Shown: piece after piece, positions 15,021 through 25,594 of the stretch
Layout of the letters: every line of letters starts with the position of its first letter
Numbering within the stretch: position 1 is the stretch's first letter
Notes under the pieces: model-generated
The model's database searches: none
What the model saw: only the letters and a program-made list of their open reading frames with translations
What the model was told of the DNA's origin: nothing
Origin: Oxalobacteraceae bacterium
Lineage (GTDB): Bacteria > Pseudomonadota > Gammaproteobacteria > Burkholderiales > Burkholderiaceae_D
DNA length: 41,310 bases
Direction of reading: 5' to 3'
Assembly (NCBI GenBank): GCA_013284265.1
Contig: JABTBR010000057.1
Coordinates: 1-41,310 of the forward strand
Position numbers and translations under genes: made by a program

Positions 15021-17864
15021 GTGGACATGTTTGCGCTCGATCTAGAGCTGGCGCAGTGGGAGGCGGCCTTGCCGGCGGCAGAGGGAGGCGCGCGTCTGGC
15101 ACTGCAAGCCCAACTCGCCTGGCATTTGCGCCAGCGCGATCCCGCACGCGCGCAGGCATTGGCCGTGGAGGCCGGCGCGCAGCTGGCCGCGCTGGCCGCG
15201 CCGCAACGCATTGCGCTGCAGGCGCGCTTCCTGCTGGTCGAGGCCGAAGGCCACTGGCTGGCCGGCGAACTGGACGCGGCGCAGCAGCAGGCCTGCACCG
15301 CCCTGCATCTGTTTGAACAGCAGGACGATGGGCTGGGCCGCGCCGACGCGCACTGGCTGCTGTCCTGGGTGGCCTGGGATCGCGGCCAGGCCGAGCAGGG
15401 CGACAAGGCGCTGGCGATCGCCTCGGCCAATGCGCGCGCGGCCGGCGATACGCTGCGCTGCGACGTGATCGACGCCGCCGCCGCCATCAACAGCGCCTTC
15501 GGCGATGTCCAGCATGCCCAGCAGCGCTGGGGCCAGCGCTTCGAACCGGAGCTGGGCGATACCCATCCGGCCCGTGCCGGCTGGATCAGCGACTACTTCG
15601 GCACCTGCGCCTTCCAGGCCAGCGATTTCGGCGGCGCTATCGGCCACCTGATGGTGACCTATGAAGCGGCCATCGCCACCGGCCAGCTGCGCCGCGCGAT
15701 CAATGCCGCCACCAATATCGGCAATGGCTTCACCAGCCTGAACGCGCACGACGCCGCGCTGGAATGGATGCAGCGCGGGCTGGACCTGGCGCGTCCGCTG
15801 GGCTGGCCGATGTGCATCGGCCTGTGCCTGATGCAGACCGCCGAAACGCTGCGCAAGCTGGGCCAGCGCGAAGCGGCCCAGAGCCTGCTGCGCGAAACCC
15901 TGCTGACCCTGGCGCCGCTGTCGGGCTCGCGCGCCTATGCGATCGCGCTGGAGTACCAGGGCGACCTGGCGCTGGACCTGGGTAATTACAACGCCGCGCT
16001 GGACAGCTTCGCGCGCCTGGCCGAACGCGGCGACGCGCTGCGCCAGTCCGATTTCCAGAGCAGCGCGCGGCGCGGCCAGGCGCATGCGCTGTCGCAGCTG
16101 GACCGTCCCAACGATGCGCTGGCCGTGGCCAATGCCGCGCTGGCGCTGGCGCGCGAACATGGCGATGTGGCCAACCAGATCGCCGCGCTGAATGTGCTGG
16201 CGCGTATCCATGCGCGCCATGCGCTGCCCGATCCGGTGCCGCTGTGCGCCGCCAACGCGGTGCTGCATTATCTGCAGATGGCGCTGGGCATGGCCGCCAC
16301 CATAGAAGGCTATACGGTGCCGGGCGCGCTGCTCGACGCCGCCGCGCGCGAATACGCCGCCACCGGCGACCACGCGCGCGCCTATGAGATAGCCCTGCAG
16401 GCCAGCGCCGCGCGCGAAAAGACCCATAGCCAGCAGGCCACCAACCGCGCCGTGGCGATGCAGGTGCAGTACCAGACCGAGCGCGCCCAGACCGAGGGCG
16501 AGCACCACCGCCAGCTGGCTGCCGCCGAAGCCCAGCGCGCCGAAGTGCTGCAGCAGACCAGCGCGACGCTGAGCCACCTGAGCGCGATCGGCCAGGAGAT
16601 CACCGCGCACCTGGACGCCGCCGCCGTGTTCCGCGCGCTCGACCGCCACGTGCATGGCCTGCTCGACGCGACCCATTTCTCGATTTTCATGCTGGAGCCG
16701 GACGGCCAGTCGCTGCGCTGCACCTTCGGCGTGGAAGCGGGCAAGCCGGTGCCGGCGGTGCGCTTCGCGCTGTCCGATCCCAAGGCCAATTCCTCGCGCT
16801 GCGTGCGCGAGCGGCGCGAGATCCTGATCGAGCTGGGCGCCGACGCCGCGACGCCGAATCTGATTCCCGGCACCTTGCCCACGCTGACCTTGCTGTTCGC
16901 GCCGCTGCGCGTGGGCGAGCGCGTGCTGGGCGTGATGACGGTGCAGTCGCTGCAGGCGCGCGCCTATGGCGAACGCGAACGCCTGATCTTCCGCACCCTG
17001 TGCGCGTATGGCGCGATCGCGCTCGACAACGCCGCCGCCTACCGCCAGGTGGCCGCCACGCTGAAGGCGCTCAGCGCCACCCAGGAGCAGCTGCTGGAAA
17101 AAAACCTGGAGCTGGAACGGGCCTACAAGGCGCTGGAAGACGTGTCGCTGACCGACCAGCTGACCGGCTTGCGCAACCGCCGCTTCTTCCTGCAGCATGT
17201 GGATGCGGACGTGTCGATGGCGCTGCGCCGCTACGACAATCCGGGGCGCGCGGAAGGCGCGGAGCGGGAAGAACCGCAGGACCGCGACCTGGTGTTCTTC
17301 ATGGTCGACCTGGATCACTTCAAGGAGGTCAACGACCGCTATGGCCACGCGGCCGGCGACTCGATCCTGGTGCAGATGCAGGAGCGCTTGCGCGAAGTGT
17401 TCCGCGAATCCGATTACCTGATCCGCTGGGGCGGCGAGGAATTCCTGGTGCTGGCGCGCGCCACCCACCGCGACGAAGCCAGGGTGGTGGCCGAGCGGAT
17501 CCGCTGCGCCGTGGCCGACCGCGACTTCGAACTGCCCGACGGCATGCGCCTGGCCAAGACCTGTTCGATCGGCTTCGCCTGTTTCCCCTTCCTGCCGTCG
17601 CAGCCAAGGCTGCTGTCGTGGTCGCAGGTGGTGGAGCTGGCCGACCAGGGCCTGTACATCGCCAAGCGTTCCGGGCGCAATGCCTGGGCCGCGCTGTACA
17701 GCACCGACAAGACCCAGCCGGACGGTCTATTCGCGCGCCTGATGCAGGAACTCGACGGCACGGTCGACGCGGGCCAGGTGCGCATCATCACCAACCTCGA
17801 TGGCGAGCTGCTGCTCGACGGCGAGCGCCGCCGGATTGGCTTGTCGAGCGATCTGGAACGCTGA
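15021..17864 (+). CDS. Diguanylate cyclase with N-terminal helical repeats and GAF domain
   Basis: This soluble protein of 947 residues would make c-di-GMP from GTP. About 480 N-terminal residues form an alpha-helical, TPR-like solenoid rich in Ala and Leu. A helical linker (about 480-525, TERAQTEGEHHRQLAAAEAQ), a GAF domain (about 527-676) and a GGDEF domain (about 705-870) follow. The GGDEF domain starts with SLTDQLTGLRNRRFF, has DLDHFKEVNDRYGH, and carries an intact GGEEF (804-808). RESD five residues ahead matches the RxxD inhibitory site, so an active, feedback-inhibited cyclase is expected. There is no transmembrane segment or signal peptide. The start is GTG at 15021, 8 bases after GAGGA; an ATG two codons later is possible. 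The solenoid probably binds a partner protein and the GAF a small ligand. Confidence 0.92.
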   Translation: MDMFALDLELAQWEAALPAAEGGARLALQAQLAWHLRQRDPARAQALAVEAGAQLAALAAPQRIALQARFLLVEAEGHWLAGELDAAQQQACTALHLFEQQDDGLGRADAHWLLSWVAWDRGQAEQGDKALAIASANARAAGDTLRCDVIDAAAAINSAFGDVQHAQQRWGQRFEPELGDTHPARAGWISDYFGTCAFQASDFGGAIGHLMVTYEAAIATGQLRRAINAATNIGNGFTSLNAHDAALEWMQRGLDLARPLGWPMCIGLCLMQTAETLRKLGQREAAQSLLRETLLTLAPLSGSRAYAIALEYQGDLALDLGNYNAALDSFARLAERGDALRQSDFQSSARRGQAHALSQLDRPNDALAVANAALALAREHGDVANQIAALNVLARIHARHALPDPVPLCAANAVLHYLQMALGMAATIEGYTVPGALLDAAAREYAATGDHARAYEIALQASAAREKTHSQQATNRAVAMQVQYQTERAQTEGEHHRQLAAAEAQRAEVLQQTSATLSHLSAIGQEITAHLDAAAVFRALDRHVHGLLDATHFSIFMLEPDGQSLRCTFGVEAGKPVPAVRFALSDPKANSSRCVRERREILIELGADAATPNLIPGTLPTLTLLFAPLRVGERVLGVMTVQSLQARAYGERERLIFRTLCAYGAIALDNAAAYRQVAATLKALSATQEQLLEKNLELERAYKALEDVSLTDQLTGLRNRRFFLQHVDADVSMALRRYDNPGRAEGAEREEPQDRDLVFFMVDLDHFKEVNDRYGHAAGDSILVQMQERLREVFRESDYLIRWGGEEFLVLARATHRDEARVVAERIRCAVADRDFELPDGMRLAKTCSIGFACFPFLPSQPRLLSWSQVVELADQGLYIAKRSGRNAWAALYSTDKTQPDGLFARLMQELDGTVDAGQVRIITNLDGELLLDGERRRIGLSSDLER

Positions 17865-17872
17865 AATAAATC

Positions 17873-17983
17873 ACGGCGTCACCCTGGGGTTAAAACCTAC
17901 GGCGTAACCCTGGGGTTAAAACCTACGGCGTAACCCTGGGGTCTGACCCGGCGGGTCAGACCCCGGCTCTTTGCCGTGGGTTT
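17873..17983. repeat. Intergenic palindromic element, copy 4 with tandem b arms
   Basis: The inner dyad is GGGGTCTGACCCG (17938-17950) and CGGGTCAGACCCC (17952-17964). The right arm GGCTCTTTGCCGTGGGTTT is type a. The left side holds the b arm (ACGGCGTAACCCTGG) three times in tandem, joined by GGTTAAAACCT, with a period of 26-27 bases. The element follows the diguanylate cyclase gene. The rest of the gap up to 18106 holds only the TATACT box upstream of tag. Confidence 0.88.
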
Positions 17984-18071
17984 CAGGCGAGTGCCGCCGG
18001 CTCGCCAATCGTGTAACCCCGTAAATCGGACAAGCCCGGATTTACGTCGTGGTTTTTTGCATGCGCTGGCG

Positions 18072-18077
18072 TATACT
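18072..18077 (+). promoter_or_regulatory. Candidate -10 box upstream of tag
   Basis: TATACT (18072-18077), preceded by a G-rich base, stands 29 bases ahead of the tag start codon. No good -35 hexamer lies at the usual distance, so this is a weak or activator-dependent promoter candidate. Confidence 0.35.
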
Positions 18078-18106
18078 GGCAGCCTTTCCCGCCACCCGAT
18101 CTCCCC

Positions 18107-18663
18107 ATGACCATCGCTCGCTGCCGCTGGGCCAATACCGCCAATCCGCGCTATCTCGATTACCACGACCATGAGTGGGGCGTGCCCTGCCACGACGAGC
18201 GCAAGCTGTTCGAGATGCTCAACCTGGAAGGCGCGCAGGCGGGTCTGAGCTGGGAGACCATCCTCAACAAACGTGATACCTACCGCGCCGCCTTCGACAA
18301 CTGGGATGCCGAAAAAATCGCCGCCTACGACGCCGATAAAGTCGCCTCGCTGCTGCTCGATCCCGGCATCGTGCGCAATAAACTGAAGGTCGCCGCGGCG
18401 ATCACCAATGCGCAAGCCTATCTGCGCCTGCGCGCTCAGGACCAGACGCTGGACCAGCTGCTGTGGGCCTATGTGCAAGGCACGCCGATCCGCAATACCA
18501 GCGGCGAACGCATCGTCACCACGCCGCTGTCGGACCGCATCTCCAAGGATTTGGCCAAGCTCGGTTTCAAGTTCGTCGGCTCGACCATCATCTACGCCTA
18601 TATGCAGGGCATCGGCATGGTCGACGATCATGACGTGGCCTGCTTCCGCCACGTCGACAACAA

Positions 18664-18667
<4 letters not shown>
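18107..18667 (+). CDS. tag: DNA-3-methyladenine glycosylase I
   Basis: This 186-residue enzyme removes 3-methyladenine from alkylated DNA, the first step of base excision repair. It matches E. coli Tag along its whole length. The zinc-snap ligands Cys6, His20 (in YHDHEWGVP), His175 and Cys179 (in VDDHDVACF) are all present, as are the base-pocket segment LEGAQAGLSWETIL, including Glu41 equivalent to E. coli Glu38, and KLGFKFVGSTIIYAYMQ. The start at 18107 lacks a clear ribosome-binding site (CGATCTCCCC). The stop codon overlaps the GTG start of the next gene, so mnmC is probably translationally coupled. DNA repair and tRNA modification share no pathway; the pairing looks like simple co-transcription. 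Confidence 0.96.
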
Positions 18668-20514
<1,847 letters not shown>

Positions 20515-20593
20515 CAGCTTGGTAGCCGTTGTTGCGGCGCCAAATCCCGGCTTGTTCCAGCGCAAAAGCGCGCTGTGCACGCTTGGCAAGGGC

Positions 20594-20599
20594 TATAAT
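20594..20599 (+). promoter_or_regulatory. Candidate -10 box for the histidine kinase operon
   Basis: A perfect TATAAT (20594-20599) lies about 66 bases ahead of the histidine kinase start, in the gap after mnmC. No matching -35 hexamer was found 16-18 bases upstream. Confidence 0.45.
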
Positions 20600-20665
20600 T
20601 GGCCCCTGACAACATTCCCGAACCGCGCCGTGGCGATGGCTGTTCGTCCGCTGGAGAGCTCAACG

Positions 20666-21436
20666 ATGGATGATGAAGCGGGTTCGCCCGAACTGTTCCT
20701 GTTCCTGGCCTCGACCGTGCACGATATGAAAAACTCCATCAGTGTGCTCAGCGGCACGCTGGAAAACCTGCTGGCCAACACGCCGCCCGCGCCCTTGGCG
20801 CCGGATCAGGCCGACCCGGACCAGGGGGACGGCAACACTGGCGCCGCCGGCGATCCGGCCGCCGCCTATGCGCAGATGGCGCAGATGCTGTACCAGACCC
20901 GCCGCCTCAACGACAATCTGATCCAGCTGCTGGCCCTGTACAAGGAAGTGGGCAAGCCTGGCTATCCCTTCGAACCGCAGCGCCTGGACATGGCCGACCT
21001 GATCGAGCAGGTCGCTTCGCAGGCGCGCGTGCTGCTGCACTCGAAGGGCATCACCCTGCAGCTCGATGCGCCGCCCGATCTGCTGTGGGACCTGGACGAG
21101 GACCTGGTGATCGGGGTGCTGGTCCATGCCATCAATAACGCGATCCGCTACACCCGCAACCGCATCCGCCTGGCCATCGCCGTCGATGGCGACTACCTGG
21201 AACTGCGGGTGGAGGACAATGGCAGCGGCTTCCCGCCGGCGATGCTGGAAGCGGGAGCGGCGGCGATGGACCCTGGCCGCAGCGGGGTGAACTTCATCAG
21301 CAATAGCAGCGGCCTGGGTCTGTATTTTTCGCGCGAGGTCGCGCGCATGCACCGGCACCGCCAGCGCAACGGCAGCATCGCGCTGGAAAACGGCGGCACG
21401 CTGGGCGGCGGCTGTTTCGTGTTGCGGCTGCCATGA
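20666..21436 (+). CDS. Soluble sensor histidine kinase
   Basis: This 256-residue kinase has no transmembrane segment and no sensor domain. The phospho-acceptor His19 sits almost at the N-terminus, in STVHDMKNSISVLSG. The ATPase part has an N box (HAINNAIRYTRNRI, about 154-167), a G1 box (VEDNGSG, Asp184) and a G2-like SGLGLYFSREVARMH. A low-complexity insert (about 38-70, Asp, Pro and Gly rich) interrupts the dimerisation helices. The start at 20666 follows GGAGAG. The stop overlaps the next start as ATGA, so kinase and response regulator are translated together and are almost certainly partners. With no input domain of its own, the kinase must be controlled by another protein, possibly via the partner's TPR repeats. 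That is inference. Confidence 0.88.
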   Translation: MDDEAGSPELFLFLASTVHDMKNSISVLSGTLENLLANTPPAPLAPDQADPDQGDGNTGAAGDPAAAYAQMAQMLYQTRRLNDNLIQLLALYKEVGKPGYPFEPQRLDMADLIEQVASQARVLLHSKGITLQLDAPPDLLWDLDEDLVIGVLVHAINNAIRYTRNRIRLAIAVDGDYLELRVEDNGSGFPPAMLEAGAAAMDPGRSGVNFISNSSGLGLYFSREVARMHRHRQRNGSIALENGGTLGGGCFVLRLP

Positions 21437-23124
21437 ACCAGGCCGTACTCGCGCCCTCCGTGGCCAGCGCGGCCGGTGCGGTCGACTGGGCCGACAAGCG
21501 CTATCTGCTGGTCGACGACTTTGTCGGCATCCGCCAGCTGCTGCGCGAATCGCTGCGCAACCTGGGCGCGCGCCATATCGACCAGGCGGCCAGCGGCGGC
21601 GAAGCGATGATGCTGCTGACGAAAACCCGCTACGATGTGGTGCTGTGCGATTACAATCTGGGCGAGGGCAAAAACGGCCAGCAGGTATTGGAGGAGGCCC
21701 GCATCCGCAATCTGCTGCTGCCATCGAGCGTGTGGCTGATGGTATCGGCCGAAAAAAGCGTGGAGTCGGTGATGGGCGCGGCCGAACACCAGCCCGACGC
21801 CTACATCATCAAGCCGATCACCGAAGGCGTGCTGCTGACGCGCCTGAACCGCGCCTGGCAGAAGAAGCAGGTGTTCCGCGAGATCGACCAGGCCTTCGCC
21901 GACAAGGATTATCTGCGCGCGGCGCGCCTGTGCGATGAGCAGATCAGCTTTAGTCCCCTGCACGAGATCGACCTGCTGCGCATGAAGGCGACGCTGCTGC
22001 TGAAAAGCGGCGAGCCGCAGCAGGCGCGCGCGGTCTACGAGCGCCTGCTGGAGGAGCGCGAGTACAACTGGGCCAAGACGGGACTGGCCCGCATCCGCAT
22101 GAACAATGGCGAGCATGAGGCGGCGCGCCAGATGTTCCAGGGCGTGATCGCCGAGAACCGCTTTTACATCGACGCCTTCGACCAGCTGGCGCTGTCGTAT
22201 GAACTGATGGGCAAGACCGAGGAAGCCTGCGACGTGCTGGAGAAGGCCGCCAAGCTCTCGCCCAATTCGGTGCCGCGCCAGCGCAGCCTGGGCATGGCCG
22301 CGCTCAAGCTGGGCAATATCCCGCTGGCCGAAAAGGCCTTCCGCAAATGCATAGAGATCGGCGAATACTCGGTGCTGAAAACGGTCGATGCCTACCTCGG
22401 GCTGGCGCGGGTGTGCGGCCAGAAGAACGATGCGCGCGAAGCGATACGGCTGCTCAACGCGGCGGTGCGCGAGTTCGGCGGCGAACAGGTGGAACTGCGC
22501 GCCAAGATCACCGAAGGGCTGGTGTACCACGAGAGCGGCGACTACCGGCGCGCGCGCAAGTCCGGAGATGAGCTGGAACTGATGCTGGCCGAAGAGAGAA
22601 AACGCCCCGACACGCCCACCTGCATGGAGATGGCGACCTTGCTGTTCGCCGTCGGCGTGAAGGAGGCACCGGTGGAATTGCTGTGCTATTTGGCGCGCAA
22701 CAACCACGACAACCAGCCCTTGCTCGATGATGTGCAGAAGGTGTTCGACAAGGCGCGCATGGGCGAGGAGGGCATGGAGCTGATCCTGTCCTCGCGCAAG
22801 GTGGCGGCCGACCTGATGAACAAGGGCGTGCTGCTATGGAAGACCGGCAAGCTGGACGAGGCGGTGGCGTGGATGCGCGAAGCGCGCACCTCGCTGCCGA
22901 ACAATTTGCGTATCCTGTTCAACTCGGCGCAGATCCTGATCTCCACCATGCAGCAGCGCGGCTACGAACAGGCGCTGTCGGAAGAGGCGATCGGGGTGCT
23001 GATGCATGTCGATCACATCGCGCCGGGGCAGCAGCGTTTTGCCCAGCTGATGGAACAACTGGCGCTGCTGGCGCCCGCGCCGGTGCGGGCACTGGCTGCG
23101 GTGGGCGGTGGCAAAGGAGAGTGA
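21433..23124 (+). CDS. Response regulator with TPR output domain
   Basis: This 563-residue protein starts with a receiver domain: Asp28-Asp29, phospho-acceptor Asp73 (in VVLCDYNLGEG) and Lys127 (in DAYIIKPI). The rest, from about residue 140, is a set of tetratricopeptide repeats (for example ARAVYERLLEEREYNWAKTG, EAARQMFQGVIAENRFYIDA, PLAEKAFRKCIEIGEYSVLK). No DNA-binding, cyclase or phosphatase domain is present, so output must be by protein-protein contact. The ATGA overlap with the upstream histidine kinase makes the two a two-component pair. Receiver-TPR proteins of this kind are widespread in betaproteobacteria but their partners are mostly unknown. The end of the gene lies 107 bases before a small hypothetical gene. 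Confidence 0.92.
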   Translation: MNQAVLAPSVASAAGAVDWADKRYLLVDDFVGIRQLLRESLRNLGARHIDQAASGGEAMMLLTKTRYDVVLCDYNLGEGKNGQQVLEEARIRNLLLPSSVWLMVSAEKSVESVMGAAEHQPDAYIIKPITEGVLLTRLNRAWQKKQVFREIDQAFADKDYLRAARLCDEQISFSPLHEIDLLRMKATLLLKSGEPQQARAVYERLLEEREYNWAKTGLARIRMNNGEHEAARQMFQGVIAENRFYIDAFDQLALSYELMGKTEEACDVLEKAAKLSPNSVPRQRSLGMAALKLGNIPLAEKAFRKCIEIGEYSVLKTVDAYLGLARVCGQKNDAREAIRLLNAAVREFGGEQVELRAKITEGLVYHESGDYRRARKSGDELELMLAEERKRPDTPTCMEMATLLFAVGVKEAPVELLCYLARNNHDNQPLLDDVQKVFDKARMGEEGMELILSSRKVAADLMNKGVLLWKTGKLDEAVAWMREARTSLPNNLRILFNSAQILISTMQQRGYEQALSEEAIGVLMHVDHIAPGQQRFAQLMEQLALLAPAPVRALAAVGGGKGE

Positions 23125-23231
23125 TGGATCGGCGCAACGCTACCTTGTTTCCGCCAGACTGAATGATTACACTGAAAAACCGGGGCGCTCTCGAGCGCTC
23201 CGTCAACAATAACGATAAAGGGCAAAACAAT

Positions 23232-23447
23232 ATGCGAGACAGCGCACAGGCAGTCTACGAGAAGATGAGAGTTGGCAGTGTTGCCTGGATACGCCCGGTA
23301 GCGGCCAAGGGCGAGACCCTGGAGAGCTTTCAGGCCGCGCTGGAGAGCGCGCTGAAGCTGGCGGAAGAAGGGCTGATCAATATCGAGAAAGTGCAGCGCC
23401 AGGCCGATGGCCTGGTCGATGCGATCCGGATTCTGCGCCTGTCCTGA
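23232..23447 (+). CDS. Small hypothetical protein, 71 residues
   Basis: This is a short charged, mostly helical protein (MRDSAQAVYEKMRVGSVAWI at its start) that I do not recognise. AAAGGG about nine bases before the ATG at 23232 supports this start; an in-frame ATG at 23163 has no ribosome-binding site and would add 23 poorly coding residues. The C-terminal half (LKLAEEGLINIEKVQRQADG) could form an amphipathic helix. It follows the kinase and receiver-TPR genes on the same strand and faces the phaM gene, from which a hairpin separates it. It could belong to the two-component operon or have its own transcript. Confidence 0.6.
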   Translation: MRDSAQAVYEKMRVGSVAWIRPVAAKGETLESFQAALESALKLAEEGLINIEKVQRQADGLVDAIRILRLS

Positions 23448-23449
23448 GG

Positions 23450-23469
23450 GGGCGCCTTGGCCGGCGCCC
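23450..23469. terminator. Bidirectional hairpin between convergent genes
   Basis: GGGCGCC (23450-23456) and GGCGCCC (23463-23469) make a perfect 7-bp GC stem with a 6-base loop. It lies 2 bases after the small gene and 18 bases before the 3' end of phaM, where a shared terminator is expected. No T tract is present on either side. Confidence 0.5.
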
Positions 23470-23486
23470 TGGCTGAACAGTGCGCG

Positions 23487-24266
23487 TCAGGCCTTGGGCT
23501 TGGCGCCGCTGCCGGCGGCGGCGCCTGCGCGCTTGGCCGGGGCCTTTTTAGGCTCGGCTTCCTTGACTTCGGGCTGGGCCTCCGGTTTGACTTCAGGCTT
23601 GGCTGCCGGCTTGGCGGTGGCACCGGTGGCAGCGGTGGTCGCTGCCGTGGCGGCCGCCGCGAACTTGGTGGCCGCATCGGTGGCGCGGGCCGCCGCCGCA
23701 CCGGCGGCTTCCGGCGTCATGGCCGTGGCCACGGCCTGTTTGAACTGTTCCTGCAGCAGATTCCACCACACGGCAGGATTGGCCATCTGGGCTGCCGCCG
23801 CGGCATCGACCGTGGGTTTGGCCGCTGGCTGCTTGTCGTCCTTGGGCGCGTCGGCAGGTGCGGCTTTCACTTCGGCCGCAGCCGGTGCCGCCGGCGCGTT
23901 TTTGGCGGCAGGTGCGCCGGCATGCTGGAAGAAAGCCGAGGCGTAAGGCACGCTGTCGAACATCGATTTGTTGTCCGCGCTGCCCTGCTTGACGGCGGCG
24001 GCCATGCTGGCGCCCACCGACTTGAGCGTGGCGATGGTATTGCGCTGCACTTCCAGCGCCTGGATGCTGCCGCGCAGCATGCTCATGTTCAGGTTCAGCC
24101 AGGTTTCGACGGCTTTCAGGTCGTTGATCTTTTTATCGAGTTCATCGACCGACAGCGTGGGCGCCGTCAGGCCGGGAACGCTCATGCTGCCCCACAGGTT
24201 TTTGACGAAATCGAGTGTGTCCGTCATGACTGCGGCACCTGGGATATTCGGCATTTGATTCGACAT
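23487..24266 (-). CDS. phaM: PhaM-type polyhydroxybutyrate granule protein
   Basis: This 259-residue protein resembles PhaM of Ralstonia, which activates PHB synthase and anchors PHB granules to the nucleoid. The conserved N-terminal region (about 10-110) contains TLDFVKNLWGSM, DELDKKINDLKAVETWLNLN and SMLRGSIQALEVQRNTIATL. A second conserved segment near 155-175 is NPAVWWNLLQEQFKQAVATA. The C-terminus is a histone H1-like, Ala-, Lys- and Pro-rich tail (from about 205) that would bind DNA. The start at 24266 follows GAGGAGCG, and a sigma-70-like promoter lies just upstream. It is divergent from the DUF3108 genes. Function is inferred from this architecture. Confidence 0.82.
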   Translation of the reverse strand: MSNQMPNIPGAAVMTDTLDFVKNLWGSMSVPGLTAPTLSVDELDKKINDLKAVETWLNLNMSMLRGSIQALEVQRNTIATLKSVGASMAAAVKQGSADNKSMFDSVPYASAFFQHAGAPAAKNAPAAPAAAEVKAAPADAPKDDKQPAAKPTVDAAAAAQMANPAVWWNLLQEQFKQAVATAMTPEAAGAAAARATDAATKFAAAATAATTAATGATAKPAAKPEVKPEAQPEVKEAEPKKAPAKRAGAAAGSGAKPKA

Positions 24267-24294
24267 GGTCAGCGCTCCTCTGGGTTGAATGATT

Positions 24295-24323
24295 AGCGTA
24301 GCAGATAAACCCCCGTCCTTCAA
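24295..24323 (-). promoter_or_regulatory. Sigma-70-like promoter of phaM
   Basis: On the minus strand, TTGAAG (complement of 24318-24323) and TACGCT (complement of 24295-24300) are separated by exactly 17 bases. The -10 box lies about 28 bases ahead of the phaM ATG, leaving room for the GAGGAG ribosome-binding site. Confidence 0.45.
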
Positions 24324-24426
24324 AAAGATTTTGACAACATTGCGCGCCAGGACAAAAGGTGGCGCGATGCTGACCCGCGCGGCCGGCGCGCACGCCAGCC
24401 CTGCAGTACACGTTACACTAGCGCCC

Positions 24427-25593
24427 ATGACGATCGCCTCCTTCTTTTCCCAACGCCGCCGCCTGCTGTTGCTGTGCGCGGCCACCGTGGCGCTGCACTA
24501 CCTGACGATAGACTGGCTCGGCACCCGGCTCGGCGCCAGCGAGCGCACGCAGCGGGCGCCGGCGGTGGTGTCGGCGCAGCTGCGGCTGGCGCTGCCGCCG
24601 CGCATGGCGGCCACGCCCTTGCCCGAGATCGCCCCGCTGGAGCCGGCGCAGGCAACGCCGGCGCGCCCGCGCAAGCCGCCGGCCGCGCCGCGGCCCAGTA
24701 CAGCCGAGATACCAGCCGAGGCGCCCGCCGCGCCGGAAGCCTCCGCCAGTGCCGGCGGCGGCAGCGGCGCTGGCGAGGGGGGCGCCCCTGCGGCGGCGCA
24801 GGCGGGCGCCACTCCCGCCGCACCGGTGCTACCATCGGCGCCGCCACCGGATACCGCGCCGGCGACGGCCGAGACCGCGCCGCCGGCCGAAGCGCCCGCG
24901 ATTCCCGGAGTGCGCCGCTACAAGGTCAATCTTCCGCCATCGGCCGACTTCGCGCTCGACATCAAGCGGGTGGACGCGGACGGCACCAGCTGGAGCGGCG
25001 TGGCCGGTATGTCCTGGCATAGCGACGGCAGCCGTTACAAGCTGTCGGTGGAGGCGGGCATCAGCATGCTGGTGACCCGTTTAAACCTGCTGGTGCTGAC
25101 CAGCGAAGGCGAGATCGACGACTACGGCATCGCCCCGGCAAAGGCCACGGAAAAACGCCGCGGCCGCTCCGAGACGGCGACCCACTTCCGCCGCGACGAG
25201 CGCCGCATCACCTTCTCCGCCACCGAGCGCAGCTACCCGCTGCTGACCGGCAGCCAGGACAAGGCCAGCGTGCTGTTCCAGCTGGGTGGCATCGGCCGGG
25301 CCGACATCAACCAGATGGGCACCCCGATCGACATCTTTGTCGGCGAGGACAAGGAAGCGAACATCTTCCGCTTCGAGCTGGTGGGCGAAGAGGAAATCGA
25401 GACAGCGATGGGCCGCATGGTCACCTGGCACCTGAGCCGTCCGCCCAAGCCGGGCACGTATTCGTCGCGGCTGGACGTGTGGCTGGCGCCGGGCCGCAAC
25501 TGGTACCCGGTGCAGATCCGTAACACCGAGGCGAACGGTGCGTTGACCACGCAGACCGTTTCCAAGATAACCCTTACACCAGCGGGACAATAA
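24427..25593 (+). CDS. DUF3108 protein with TonB-like N-terminus
   Basis: This 388-residue envelope protein has an N-terminal membrane anchor (about 9-28, RRRLLLLCAATVALHYL) with arginines on the cytoplasmic side. A long Pro-, Ala- and Gly-rich stretch (about 55-160) that could span the periplasm follows. The DUF3108 domain (about 165-385) begins at NLPPSADFALDIKR and ends LDVWLAPGRNWYPVQIRNTEANG. The role of DUF3108 is unknown to me beyond a periplasmic location. The start at 24427 lies 7 bases after TACACT and has no ribosome-binding site, so a leaderless transcript is possible; an ATG at 24367 preceded by AGGTGG is an alternative that adds 20 residues. It overlaps in function and sequence with the next gene, one base downstream. 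Confidence 0.8.
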   Translation: MTIASFFSQRRRLLLLCAATVALHYLTIDWLGTRLGASERTQRAPAVVSAQLRLALPPRMAATPLPEIAPLEPAQATPARPRKPPAAPRPSTAEIPAEAPAAPEASASAGGGSGAGEGGAPAAAQAGATPAAPVLPSAPPPDTAPATAETAPPAEAPAIPGVRRYKVNLPPSADFALDIKRVDADGTSWSGVAGMSWHSDGSRYKLSVEAGISMLVTRLNLLVLTSEGEIDDYGIAPAKATEKRRGRSETATHFRRDERRITFSATERSYPLLTGSQDKASVLFQLGGIGRADINQMGTPIDIFVGEDKEANIFRFELVGEEEIETAMGRMVTWHLSRPPKPGTYSSRLDVWLAPGRNWYPVQIRNTEANGALTTQTVSKITLTPAGQ

Positions 25594-25594
25594 G

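Noticed and set aside
15042..17468. Long open frame antisense to the diguanylate cyclase (about 800 codons)
   Set aside because: Same codon-bias effect. The plus strand carries intact GAF and GGDEF motifs.
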